This document shows, one piece after another, positions 12,001 to 23,719 of a stretch of DNA of 64,000 bases (positions are counted from its first letter, which is position 1; every line of letters starts with the position of its first letter). A model generated the notes under the pieces. It saw only the letters and a program-made list of their open reading frames with translations. It was not told where the DNA came from and ran no database searches. Origin of the DNA: Trematomus loennbergii (Eukaryota > Chordata > Actinopteri > Perciformes > Nototheniidae); the NCBI GenBank assembly GCA_012861695.1, contig JAAOOA010000123.1, positions 316,001-380,000 of the forward strand. Reading direction: 5' to 3'. The translations under genes were made by a program, and so were the position numbers.

Positions 12001-15000
12001 ACAAAATTAATCTATTGATTCGTGTTCACCAACACGATTTCGCCATTTTTTTCGTGTCACACAGAACGATTTTAAAAGCAATGTAAATAATAACAAATTA
12101 GAAGGAAAAACAGATTTCAGTATTCTGACACAGAACGATTTTAGAAGCAATGTATTTATATTGGTAGTATGTTTCGTGCCTGCACCAAATAATAACAAAT
12201 TAGAAAAAAAAGATGACATAAAATACAGATGTCAGTATTCTGAGGCTCTGAGCCATTTATTTTCCTCACTGACGGGAAAAAAACTCCGACATTATACAAT
12301 TTAAAATAAAAGGGATAGGGTTAGGCTTAGGGTAAGATATTGAGTAAGAACATGTTTTTATGAACCACACAGCTTCTGGTCTTCCAAGCCGACCGGACAA
12401 AAAGACGTGTTGCAGGCACGAAACATACTACCAATAGAAATACATTGCTTTTAAAATCGTTCTGTGTGACACGAAAAAAATGCGAAAATGTATTGGTGAA
12501 CACGAATCAATAGATTAAATTAATTCGTGACTATAACACGAAATTACTTGTTGGACATACAGATAGTGCATCCAAGGACCAGAAGTAACTTTTTATGACA
12601 ATCTTGTTGTTTGATGAGTGAAAAGGTTCCTCCGTTAACTTACCAAGGGTCTGAATACCAAGATCACCACCGCTCCCGCAACCTCCGCTATGAAGACCAC
12701 CAAGACTATGATGAAAAACTAGGAAAAATAACAGAATATTACATATTTTGTTGGGATAAGTGGAGAAATATTGTATGAATTCATCATTAATCTATACTTT
12801 AAGTGTGTTTTCTCCTTTCTCCCACATTTCGATGGTAATAAAGGAATTATGCTTATTACGAGGAATTTTAAAGTATGTTTATTCGCTTTCTTATCAGAAG
12901 TGAGAACATGCTAACGGCAGTTATTTAGCTTAGCATAGCACAGAGACTTGAAAAAGAGGAAAACAGCTAGCCTTGTTCTGTCTGAAAAGGAAAACATTCA
13001 GCCTACCAGCACCTTTGAATTTCCTTAACTAACACAAAACCTACATAATTAGTTTAATCTGAACAAATACTGAAGTGTCTTTATAGCTCACTGAATGCTA
13101 GCACTAGCTCTATTTATAATATCATATATGAAAGAGGTTTCAATCAGCTCATCAAGCTCAGCAAAAAAGTGTTTATTCCCAAAATGTCAATATATTTCTC
13201 TAAACATCTTTAAACAGCATATCAACCTACCAGCAGCAGCATGCACTTGCTCTCTTTGACGGCTCCACAGCAGCCCAGGAAGCCGATGACGAGCAGCAGA
13301 GCTCCGATTGCTATCAGCAGGTAGCCCACATTCAGCAACTGACTGAGCTCGGCAGGTGCATTTTCTATTTTCCCCAGAAAGCTGAGGATGGAGCCGCTGT
13401 CCACCTTCACCCAGATCCCAACGCCCAGGATGGCAGCACCCGCCAACTAAGGGAGTTTATAAGGGATAGGAAGAGACAGAAAGAGAGAAATGTGGATTAA
13501 ATGAGGATTAATTTAAATTTCACATGTTCTGTAAAAGAGAGATTTGAAGAACTGCTCAGATGTGGACATTAACCAAGAACATCTCATGAAAGATGAGTTG
13601 CATTCTGGGATTCAGCTTTTTGGAGTTTGACCCATATTAGCGACTAAAAGCCAAGTCTCTGCTACAATTTTCCTTTTTATGAGTCCAAGAATGTAATGCA
13701 AGTGAAAAGAGCAGTGAAGGAAGATGTATTTTTGTAGGAAGACTCAGATGTAAGCATTGCAACGGATCCCTTGACACGAAGCAATGGGATTTTTCCATTT
13801 TGGAATATTGCAGAACATAAGATCTGTGGCAAACACATGTTTATGATACTTACATGTTTGGTTCAGCAGGATAATCTCCACATCACCACTTTATGATTTT
13901 AAAACAAAAGTGCAATCTCCACAAGTAAAAAGCTAACACTAGGCCAGGGGTCGGCAACCCGCGGCTCTCGAGCCGCATGCGGCTCTTTAAGCCCTCTGCT
14001 CTGGCTCCCTTGAGCTTAGACAAAAATAAGAAGGAAATAAAATAAAAATATTTTGTTGCACGGTTGAAAATGTTTGGTATCTTGTATTTTGACATTATAC
14101 TGTGACACAAATAAAAAACAAAACGGTTTTAATTAGGTCAACTAAAATATGCGTCATATGCTGCTACGGTCCCGCGCCAGCGCCTTTTCTTGCAGGTGAA
14201 TAACCTGACCCCCGGCTCGATGAGCGAACTATGGAGGAACACAGAGGGTTTCATTCTGCGTGGACAGTTATCTGCTTTCACAGCAAACGATGCTGGCTTA
14301 CCGGTATGTTTGATATGTGGAGAGAAGTTGTCAAAGGTGCTGCAGCTTTACGTATTGGAGGAAAAACACGGAAGAGGAAGACAGCTGACGATCTTCAGTC
14401 ATAATTCAATCACCTAACTCTTTTAGGGTGCAGCTATAGGTTTTATTTATTTCAAAGTGGGCCCATTTTAATTATATTCATTTTCTTCAAATGTGCAGAG
14501 GACTCCCCAAGTGCTGTGTTGATTTATTTTAAAGTAGGCCTGTGTATTTTTTAAATTCTCCTTATAAGAGTTCTTTGTTTATTATTAAGGTAAATGGTCA
14601 ATTGAGGTAAACAGTTTTCTACAATGTAATAAATAATAAATGCAAAAAAACTGTAGTTTTGTCTATGATCTAACAGTATACACAACTTTATAAACTATCA
14701 AATATGTTTTGCGGCTCCAGACAAAATCATGGTGGAAAAGGGGGAAAAATGGCTCTTTTGGTCAAAAAGGTTGCAGACCCCTGCATTAGGCTGTAAAGAA
14801 GGTACATTACGCTCACACATGACAACCGCTAAGCTAAAGGTGGCTAATGTTTGGCGTGTTGACGTTTACTAATTAGCCACTTGTTAGCAACCTCAATTTA
14901 TATGACACATAAAAGCTTCAGATATTCACCAGTGGGGTATTTACTGACATATTTTATATGTTAACCACAGACCTTATTTCAGGCATCTAACCAAAAGATA

Positions 15001-15437
15001 CTTTCAAAAACACATCAACCTTCAAGATAAGGGAAATAACTAATTTCCTGTTTTGGGATTCATTCCTGCACCACTCTACTGTATACTGAATTGTTTAAAA
15101 TGTTCTTCTACCGACGTATTTTGCAGTAAAAAAAGTGAATAACATTTGGACAGGTGCATCAAACAGAGGACGTTTCAAATCATGTTCATACTAAACAAAT
15201 CAGGTGGTGAAATGCCCCATTGATTCATTTTTGTATCACAAAGATAAAATGTTCTCTCTCTATTTGCATATTTTCCTACATCTTTTCCACTGCAACCAAC
15301 AACCTGTAAGTGAAATGAAATGGCACCAGTGTTTACTTTGGATAAGGAAATCATATTTTTGAAGTATTATAAGAACTTACGAAGATAATGCCATTGAAAA
15401 CCACCATCATGGCTTTGAGGAATCCAAAGCACCCCAT
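9067..15437 (-). CDS. tspan1: Tetraspanin, TSPAN1 type
   Basis: Seven coding exons: 15437-15381, 13446-13231, 12718-12644, 11459-11353, 11264-11127, 10081-9989 and 9126-9067. All junctions fall in phase 0, giving about 248 residues (human TSPAN1 is 241). It starts MGCFGFLKAMM, then has TM1; TM2 with IGFLGCCGAVKESKC; TM3 with FIAEVAGAVV; the large extracellular loop with LQCCGF, PPQCCPG, RPC and TGCF cysteines; and TM4 (VIVGVALGIAALEICAMAVA) with a short basic tail. The CCG motif and six loop cysteines are the tetraspanin signature. Such proteins organise membrane microdomains at the cell surface and in vesicles; no specific ligand can be read here. Oddity: exon 4 needs one extra A (plus-strand T run at 11393-11395) to read ENPDVTGLWNSTM; as given it reaches a stop. 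The introns hold three hAT elements and several MITEs. CD63-like tetraspanins are the alternative, but overall match favours TSPAN1. Confidence 0.87.
10160..10590. repeat. 29-bp direct repeats bracketing a hAT element
   Basis: The 29 bases at 10160-10188 (ACATAGATGTTTTCGTTGTT start) and 10562-10590 (ACATAGATGTTCTTGTTGTT start) are about 85-90% identical. They flank the hAT-like element at 10189-10561 exactly. This is much longer than the 8-bp target duplication hAT makes. Confidence 0.8.
10189..10561 (+). mobile_element. Non-autonomous hAT element
   Basis: The ends are CAGGGGTGTCCAAACTTTTT and AGTTTGGACACCCCTG, a typical fish hAT terminal inverted repeat, with GGGCCACA near each end. It has no transposase. 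It lies in the tspan1 intron between exons 5 and 6. A fish SINE/LINE-tail-like word (GCACTTTGAATTGCCTTGTG) lies inside at about 10360. Confidence 0.8.
10591..11111 (+). mobile_element. Second non-autonomous hAT element
   Basis: The left end is CAGTGATTCTCAAGTGGGGG and the right end AAAGTTTGAGAAGCACTG, a hAT-type inverted repeat. The 8-bp flanks TTCTAAAG and TCCTAGAG match at six positions, fitting an old target duplication. It stops only about 14 bp short of the tspan1 exon 5 donor site at 11125-11126. Confidence 0.8.
11463..11955. repeat. AAGTAC-rich dispersed fish repeat
   Basis: Contains AAGTACTGTACTTAAGTA, CTTCTACTCCACTAAATTT and TTACTTAAGTACAA, the hallmark words of a very common fish MITE-like repeat. 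Relatives are at about 17125-17575 and at the start of the 43.0-kb minisatellite. It is non-coding and lies in the tspan1 intron between exons 3 and 4. Confidence 0.65.
11980..12546. mobile_element. Fold-back MITE with about 105-bp inverted arms
   Basis: The arm at 11980-12088 is the near-exact reverse complement of 12441-12546 (shared words ATTTCGTGTTATAGTCAC, AATCTATTGATTCGTG and CACAGAACGATTTTAAAAGC). An inner pair around GGTAGTATGTTTCGTGCCTG is also inverted. Such long-arm palindromes are fold-back or MITE-like elements. No coding capacity. Confidence 0.8.
13945..14783 (+). mobile_element. Decayed hAT element with transposase N-terminal remnant
   Basis: The ends CAGGGGTCGGCAACC and GGTTGCAGACCCCTG form the inverted repeat. 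The 8-bp flanks CACTAGGC and CATTAGGC agree at seven of eight bases, as expected for hAT. Inside, the plus strand about 14190-14415 encodes a short remnant with LPVCLICGEKLS, which resembles the zinc-binding N-terminus of hAT transposase-derived proteins. The rest of the transposase is missing. It lies in tspan1 intron 1 of the coding part (between exons 1 and 2). Confidence 0.8.
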
Positions 15438-16138
15438 TTTAGTGGCTGATTTTTCTACCTATAAAAGGAGAAGAAATAAGAAAATCAATGCATTTTTACT
15501 CAAAACAGTCAAACAGCAAGTCTCCTGGAAGATTTGTATGCAACAATTTAAAGTTTTTTATTATTCAGTCATTATAATACCATTTTAACCAGACTTTGAA
15601 CACACATCACATCACCTCATTTGTTTGCTGCTGTTAGTCATCTCCATGAGTTTCGGACATGATGTCCCGAGTGTCAAAAAATCTTTATGCACCGCCAATT
15701 AGGTGACAAATTAACAGATGTATTGTGTGGTTTCCTGGAGAGAGCAGGGGAGTGGGAAAACACCTGCCACTTTCCCAACGTGTCACCTTTTTGCCCTTTG
15801 TAAGCTAAATAACTTATCTTTGTCAAACACTCAAACGCCTTTCACGTCCACTCTTAAGGACATTTAAAGTACATATGACCTCACAGGGAACTTGGGTAAG
15901 TGCTTTGTTTAGTTTAGAGTTAATGGGTGTAGAGAAGTTACGATTGAGGAAGTACATGCAATAAGACCTTTCATTAAGCCAGTGATATGCAAATTAGGAA
16001 AGGATCAAACTACAGAACATACTGTATGGAAATGAATAGCTTTTCCTACTTTATTGTCCAAATTTATACAATTTTGGTATAAAACTACAAAATCATATAA
16101 ATATAGACGGTGATGGAGGAAGTGCTCAGATCCTTTAC

Positions 16139-17114
16139 TTAAAGGTGGGGTAGGTAATTCACTTCAGAAACACTTTTTGTTATATTACATGGAATGCTCT
16201 TAACATCCCAATAGCAATGAATACAATCAATCAATCAATCAATGTTTATTTATATAGCCCAATATCACAAATGTTACATTTGTCTCAGTGGACTTCACAG
16301 TTTGTACAGAATATCAGTATGACAATACGACACCCTCTGTCCTTAGACCCTCACATCGTACAAGGAAACACTTCCAGAGAAAACCCCACAGTTTAAAGGG
16401 GAACATGGGAGAAACCTCAGGGAGAGCAACAGAGGAGGGATCCCTCTCCCAGGACGGACAGACGTGCAATAGATGCCGTGTGCAAATCGAAGAGATAATA
16501 CATTTTACAGCGTAGGTAGACCAAATATTTGGAAATGCATGTGTCTATAATAAGAAGATGAATCCACGAGGATGTCAACAATCCTGTGGGAGCCATCAGG
16601 GAAGTAGTATGATGAGAGTCAGGCAGGACCACAGAGACAGGTTCAGCCACGACTCGAAGTCCAGGACTCAGATCCAGAACTCAGGATAGAGGATCCAGGA
16701 TTCAGGATCCAGGACACATGACTCAGGATCCAGGACACAGGACCGCAGAGACAGGTTCAACCACGACTCGAAGTCCAGGACTCAGATCCAGAACTCAGGA
16801 TAGAGGAAATTAAATTATTTGAAAATAAATACTTAAAAATATGTCATCTGTGGAAGCCGTGGCACTGTAAAAAGCACGACCAATCATCTGAGCCGGCCCG
16901 GGTCAGATAACTGGATGGCCTACCTGCCTGTCAGCCTTCCATCTCGTGCACAAACGTATCTCGTGCCCTCATTGGTCATGTGCACGTTCGTGTGTGTTGG
17001 AGGAGGGGCTCTGTAAGGAAGTCTGAAGGAAGGGGCAGATTTTTTTCGGCTGCATACTTTCAAATTCTAGCGCACTCAAGCTGGTTTCTCCATTCTTACC
17101 TACCCTACCTTTAA
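16139..17114 (-). mobile_element. MITE with TTAAAGGTGGGGTA ends, copy 2, interrupted
   Basis: The outer parts (16139-16224 and about 16809-17114) match the MITE at 46148-46515 in reverse orientation, ending in ACCCTACCTTTAA. A foreign block of about 580 bp sits between them. Upstream noncoding intron of tspan1. Confidence 0.8.
16225..16808. mobile_element. Nested dispersed repeat inside the MITE
   Basis: Begins with AATCAATCAATCAATCAATG and TTTATTTATATAGCCCAATA, then CCTCTGTCCTTAGACCCTCA, words of a common fish LINE/SINE-type repeat. It ends in a short tandem array of CAGGATCCAGGACTCAGGAT-type words at 16620-16800. A partial relative in the other orientation lies at about 35262-35470. It interrupts the MITE, so it inserted later. 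Confidence 0.65.
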
Positions 17115-17124
17115 GAAAACTATA

Positions 17125-17575
17125 AATACTATGGTCTTGAAATACTCCACTTCAAGTAAAAGTCAAAAATTCTACTTTATATCAGCAAAATATAATTAAA
17201 GTATAAAAAGTAATTATTGTGCAGAAAAACTGGCTTTATGTGTGTATATAAAATTGTATTTATATATGTGACATTTTCTAGACCATAATGTTGCATCAAG
17301 TAGCATTTTACTGTTGTAGACAAACACCGTTCTGATTGACGTTTTGTAAAATATTTAAGTAATTTGACTCGTTTGTGACTCAGAATACAAACGAATACTA
17401 GTTGAATTTTTAGAGATGCATTGTATTAAAAGTAGCTACAGCTGTAAAATAAATGAAGTGGAGTAAAATTGCATTATTTCCCTTCTGAATGTAGTGGAGT
17501 AGAAGTACTTCAAAATTATACTAAAGTACAGTATTTGAGTAAATGTACTAAGTTAATTCCACCTCTGCCTATAGG
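17125..17575. repeat. AAGTAC-rich dispersed fish repeat
   Basis: TACTCCACTTCAAGTAAAAG at the left and GAGTAGAAGTACTTCAAAAT, GAGTAAATGTACT at the right are the words seen at 11463-11955. Non-coding. Confidence 0.55.
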
Positions 17576-18688
17576 ATGTAAAATGCACACAAATGCTATT
17601 TCTTTTTAAATAAACAAAGACTCCAGGGTGTGTATTTGCATAGAAAACTTAGTGGCCAGCCATCCAATCCATCACACTTTATGGCGCTATAACCAATGAC
17701 CATTTGCGGTACAAAACACCATAAAGCACTTTATCTGTTGACACACACAAATCAACTTCTCTTTGCTGTGTTTTACAAGTGTGTTTGCAAGAGATACAAC
17801 ATATATCTAATCTGACCCATAAACACACACACCCTATCTCCAAATCTTCTTCTACAACACCCTTTTACAACCCCTACTGTTCTAGAGACATTTCAAAAAT
17901 CGGTGTGTGTGTGTTGGTGTGAAACAGTGCCCTTTGTTTGGGGGGACAAAACAGAGAAATGGTTATCCTCGATGACAATGACAGAGCAGAACCCTATTGT
18001 TGATAGCTACAGGCTGCTTTTCTAGGAATTGGGATATCCCTAAAGGTCTCTTTTCACTTGTAACATGATATGTACATATTGTACTTCACTCTTTACAGTT
18101 ATTCTGAACCCTTTTCGTAAATAAACAACCAGGTGATGCAAAAGGAAGTGGCTTGTCAGGTTTTTAAGTTACAGTAAGCTGGTTGTCGTCAAGTTAATCA
18201 TACATTCGAAGGTCAGGATGCCATCAAAATGTAACGAATGGTTGCCTTGACTCCCTAAAACTCCTTCTATCACCTTTTGAGCTTCACTTCCTCGTGGTCA
18301 GCCATTGCACTCTGACACTGGTGATGCATTAACAAGCTCGAGTCACATGCAAATCTCTGGAAAAAAAGGATGTAGTGTGAGCTTGCAACACCTGGTAACA
18401 CAGGAGTGAAGGCTCTTGTTTGCAGGTGACATATGAAATGGGTGTTTGAGATGTATTTGCCAGTCTTAGATCAACAAAACCTCTCGTCTCTGACTCACTA
18501 TATAAAACAAAACAAAAAAACAGACAGGCAAATCTCAAAGGACGCCATTGAGCAGAATAATTGCAGGCAGGTCTCAGGAGACAAAGGATCTTTGTTGGAT
18601 GGATTTCTATCTACGTTTGGTACGGCAATTGGAAAAACAACACAGAGAATTTACCAGATAATTTTAAATTGAGTTAAGTTTCTCTTAC

Positions 18689-18780
18689 CTTTCACAGGAG
18701 AACTCGTAGGACGTTCACTCTGGTGATGGAGGCTGTTGATGGGAGTAAACTGAGGAGTGTATTATTCGACTGTCCTCTGA
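18689..18780 (-). other. tspan1: Probable 5' noncoding exon of tspan1
   Basis: On the minus strand CTCCTGTGAAAG is followed by a consensus donor GTAAGAG at 18688, and the next matching acceptor (TTTTATAG) is at 15459-15460, just before the coding ATG at 15437. The exon's 5' end is not visible; a TTATAA word near 18900 is too weak to place a start site. Confidence 0.45.
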
Positions 18781-19102
18781 AAAAAAGGAAAATGACCCAC
18801 AGTGTACTCTCTGTGTCCCCTACTTCCTGTGACTCCGCTAGATAAGAAACAGCCTCTCTGAGTGACTTTTCTGCTTTTTTTGGAAGGCTGTCTGCTGGTT
18901 ATAAGTACTAAAAAGGGAGGGGGGGGGAGCAGGTGGGTGTGACTAAAGCAGCTGTGTAATACACACACATCACCATGGAGTTAAAGGCTGGTCTCACGAG
19001 AGAGGGAGGGGATAGAGAGAGGTAAAGTTGCACTAATCAAAGTAAACAATTAGCTTTCGGATGAACAGTGATTTCTTTTCTCAATTAAGCACATTTTAAT
19101 AA

Positions 19103-21403
19103 TTAAAGGTCCCATGTCATGCTTTTCCGGTTATAACCCGTCCCCTTGTGTGTTATGAAGGTTTTTCTGCATGTAAACGGTCTGCAGAGTCAAAACCCTC
19201 AAAGTACACCCTGTAGCGAGTAAAACTCTAACACAGAAAAGACCTGTCTATGCTGCCCCAGAACGCCTCGTTGGACATTTCTCATTTTCCATTGTTTGCT
19301 TCCTGGGTTCTGTGACGTGTGAATACCCAAATCAACAACAAATGACCGGATTGGCCCAAATGGACCAATCCTTGGAGCACCTCACACACCAGGATCCCTT
19401 GGCTAACTAACAGGGAGTCCCCATTGACTTGCATAGAGCTCCCTGAACGCTGGTAATAGACGAGTTGGGATCGCGGAGAAATGCTCTCCGCAGACCCATT
19501 CTCACAGCGTTATAAACCTTTTTCTTACTCAATATCAAGCCACACTTATTGTTTTTACTTCGGCTGTGAGTGTTTGTGTGTGCTCAGGATGAGTTTAGCT
19601 TGTTCTCGCTGTATCACCGCTGTAATCGGAGCACACTGGGCTCACAGGGAGGGGGGGGGCAGGAGCTCCAACAAGCCGTTTAGGACAGAGAGTGAATACC
19701 TGGTGAATACACATACTTTACAGAGATGCTGTATGAGAAACCAATGTAATTTTGGAAAATTGCACAATGTAAATCTATTATAGTAGATGTTACGTGCCGT
19801 AGTGTTTGTGTCTCTCTCTCTCCCTCTGGTTGTCCCTAGGTGCAGCCTCTCCCCAGGTGCTCCCAATCCCCAATCAGGCCTCCATATAGGACCTGAGGAA
19901 GGCTGCAGTCGCTCTCTCCTTCTCCTCTGGCTGCATGTGTGCAGCATGTCTCTGTCTCTGTGTGAGGCCTGTGTTTTTGTGAAGTGTTAGGAGATGTGCT
20001 CCAGTTTGTTCGTGTATTGTTTATTTTGGTTTGCTTTGCAAGTTGGGTGGTGAGCCCTTTTTCTTTATCCATTAAAACCCCACTCTTACCCCTTTCACAC
20101 CAAGGCTTTTCCCCTTCTAGCTCCGTGCTAGAGCTTTTCTGGTTCAGAACCGGTTCTTCGGTTTAGCGCCGGCTCTTTTCACACCGCTCAGAGCCCGACT
20201 GGTGCTGCCACTGCTGCGTCATGACGTCACAGTTTACGTCGCTGATTTTCTCCCCAACGGAGCTCACAACAACAACAACGGGCCGGGGACTGCGTCGGGT
20301 CGATGATCGTGTTGCTTTTAATCATACGAAGCCAGATTAAATTAAATAACGACTTCTCCAACCTTATACTTTTCTCCAGAGTGCCGTGGTTCATTGTTTA
20401 TTAATGTGTTTCAGCGGCATTTACCGACCGCTGCAGTGCTGACTGCTCTTCCACGGGAGTGTATTCTCCCGTTAGCTCCGGGTTAGCTCACACGGCTCTA
20501 AAGTATTCACTATCTGACTGTCACACAAGCAGCTGATACATATCCCCAGTTCCCCTTAAGTGAATGTGTGTCAGTCTGAATTGACGCTGTTTGGTGTCAG
20601 TCTGAATTGACGCTGTTTGGCATCACAACGCTGTTATGAAAGTTTCTCTGGTATAACATGGGTGATGTTAGCATAGCAACCGAAGCTAAACTGACTACTT
20701 GCTAAGCCGTTTTCTACAGGCACTTTTTACCGGCGTATTTTTCATTATGATTCTACTTGTGATAGTCGGACATGACAACCTGTGCAGCCCATGTATTGAT
20801 TCCATCCGATAGCTGCTATAATAACAAACAAAACGTCTGCCTGCTCTCCACAATGACAATAACAGCGAACGGATGGTCAAAGTAAGGTACAAATAAACAG
20901 AATCACACGAAGCCTGGTTAGTGTTGCCTGACTTTATAAAGCGTGTTTTTTTTAAAGTGTGTGGTTGCGTTCTAGTCACTTTGCTCAGCACTACTGCTGG
21001 TTACAACTTTTATTTGCCGTACTCGCCTTAACTGTTAGCTCAGGTTAATCTCGCCCCCCTCCGACGTAAGCGTGACGTATGCGGTTCTTGCTTCTAGACG
21101 GACAACTTTTTGGTGCTCGAAACGAACCGGATTCCGGAGCTTAGAGGCCGCTCCGCTGCGGTGTGAACAGGAAAACCCGGTGCTTTTCAAGCTCCAGCTC
21201 CGAACCGGCCCTGAAACACCGTTGGTGTGAAAGGGGTATGTGTGGCTTTATAGCTCAGTTTCCTCTCTTTTTTTTTCTCTCTCCCGGTTATTTTCACATG
21301 TTGTTACTTCCCTCTGGTTCCCCTAGCCCAGTAGGGAACGTAACAGTAGACCTCAACAATGGAAATATGATCAGTAGAAATGGCCATGACATGGGACCTT
21401 TAA
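19103..21403. mobile_element. MITE-like element with GGTCCCATGTCATG ends
   Basis: The left end TTAAAGGTCCCATGTCATGC and right end GACATGGGACCTTTAA are inverted. The size is inflated by a complete younger element at 20088-21237. Related ends occur at 4590-5061, 40286-41008 and 47338-47928. Short reading frames inside have no recognisable protein content. Confidence 0.75.
20088..21237. mobile_element. Nested element with ACCCCTTTCACACCAA ends
   Basis: The left end ACCCCTTTCACACCAAGGC and right end TTGGTGTGAAAGGGGT are inverted. The interior includes AACAACAACAACGGGCCGGG, CATACGAAGCCAGATTAAAT and a tandem pair of TCAGTCTGAATTGACGCTGT. A second, 3'-truncated copy in the same orientation is at 53098-53880. 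The interior codes for nothing recognisable. Confidence 0.75.
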
Positions 21404-22624
21404 AGTGTTCATCAATGTGCATTGTCCCTGTTCAAATAAACGATTAAATGAAATGAAAATGTCATTTCTCTCCTCGGCTGTCAGGTGGAGTCTCCAGCTC
21501 TGGGTTTTTCTACATGAGTGCTCCTCAGACTTTGGCCTCACATTTCAAAACATTGTGCAGTCTGACATTTTCCTTTATCTGAACATCATAATCATTTTTA
21601 AGCCGAGATAAAAGAGCATGGAGAAAGTGACAGGTGGGAATTACTAACTCGACTGCAAAATAATGGAGGATCTGCATTCTAAAGGAGACATGACAGTTTT
21701 GAGAAGAATAGCTTGGGAAAGGGTCTATATAAGGTCAATTAATAAATAGAAATGCATCCTCACATATTAAAATGTCTATTTGAAATGCATTTTATATTAA
21801 TAAATATATCTTTCTTAGTCCTGACTCATATTTGTTCTCTTCTGGCGTTACATGCAACTTGTCCCCCATGCTAAAGTCATGTCACTTGTGATTTTCATGC
21901 CTTTTCTGAATATTTATGCACACCCACACTTGTCACACACAAACACCCACACCGCACCCTTGAAAGCGTAATGCAAGAGGCGACAACACGCTGCATATTA
22001 TTAACCATGTGTCAAACAAATGTGTTCCAAAGAAATACGTCACAAATAGGTCATACTGGCATATTTTAGTGATTCATCAGTTAACAAAAAGTGCTTTGGA
22101 AACTAAAGTACAGGCAGGACAAAAGAGGACTGAGGTGGGTTTTCCTGAGGAACTGTCAATGGGACAATGAAAACAGATTGAGAGGGAAAATGTAAGGCAA
22201 AGTATTTGCCTTAAGCTCACAAAACAACATTTTTTACCAAAATGGAAGATCCTACACATGTCAGTACGAGTAGCGTAGTGCAACACACAACAACTCTCAA
22301 ACCTCATTAATTTAATTTCACAGCCTTCATTTCAAGAATATTTAAAAAATAACCCATTCAACTGAAATGTTATCAATTATCTTTCTTGGAGGTATTAATC
22401 TTCAAATCAGAGCACTTTCCAAAAAATATTTCACATTTTTAATTAATAAATACAAAAATGGTATCCAAATCCCAACTCAAGATTCTTTGTCATTTTTCAA
22501 AACAATGGCCTGTATATTTCATTCAGAGGTAAAAGAAAGGATGATTCCCACTTCTAGCCATCAACAGCAAATTAAACCGCTGAAATGATTGCTGTCACTG
22601 AAAGATTTGATCAGATATAGCTAG

Positions 22625-22765
22625 CTAGCTATGGGCCTTCGGGCCCTAGCCCTTTCTTGGTCCCGCGGCTTCCTTTGTTTGCCCTTTGATTGTTTGTTTG
22701 TCCACCATGTACAGCGACCTTGGGTCCCTTGAAAGGCGCTATATAAATATCATTTATTATTATTA
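22625..22765 (+). repeat. LINE/SINE 3'-tail repeat
   Basis: TACAGCGACCTTGGGTCCCT followed by GAAAGGCGCTATATAAAT and a TTATTATTATTATG tail is a stock fish retroposon 3' end. The surrounding 21.4-23.5 kb has no visible gene. Confidence 0.6.
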
Positions 22766-23719
22766 TGAATCAAGCTAACGTTAGCTACATAAGCTAGCTA
22801 AAGAAACACCATCTTCAATCGACTATTTCATGTTTTAAACTGACTCGTTATGAAAATAAGAAACCAGTTAAAGTATAATATTTAGCAATAGAAAATAAAG
22901 AAACAGCATTTTTCTATTCTTAAGTCCTAGTATTTTAATTATTGTTGAACATCAATTATTAAGCGTTAGCTGCTAAGCTAACAAGCAAAACAGTGGTTGG
23001 ATTTATGATGATTAAAATATTTCTTAAATGTTACTTTGACCATTGAAATAAAAGGCTTTTAGAATGAGAAGTAGCCAATGTATTTAGTTAACAAAACTCT
23101 TTCAGGCATAACAAGTTAGCTTCCAAGAAGAACCAGGGTCAAGGAGCTAACGTTAGCCTAGCTACAGTAGCATCCTGGACTGGCTCCCACACAGTGGGGA
23201 AATACTGCACTGTGGATGTGCTAGTTGTGAACAGGCTCTTTTTTTTTAACAACAACTTACAATAATAGTAGAAACAGCTGCTATTTGAAGTAACAATGGA
23301 TTACTATTTCAGGTAGTAAGCTAGTTAGCCGACCAATGCTAAAGTTGGAAGCTGATGTCTGAGCCCTCAAACACCCTGTATCAGCCATTTATTACATTTT
23401 TACTCTTGATTTTTGTCTTGTAATGGTTTATAAAATGATTTTTTAAAAGTATGATTGAGCTGTTAATGTACGAAACATGTTCAGAACCCCTGTTTTGGCC
23501 CTGTAGGCCTACTCTGAATTAGCTTGTGTCCTGCACAGCTGTTAGGCCCACTTTATCCACTTATTGTGTGTTTTACAGTGGATACTCATATTATCCTGAA
23601 CATGAGAGGCCAGACAAACACAGCAAAGCAAAACAAAGTCTCTTTACTGGAAGTCTTCCTTTGGTTTTTGACGGCCGTTCTGTTCATTTTTAAGTCCCAT
23701 CATCAGGTTTCTGAACACT

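Noticed and set aside
19481..21447. Several 60-100 codon frames on both strands
   Set aside because: They fall inside the nested elements at 19103-21403, are not conserved in the second copy at 53098-53880, and lack splice context.
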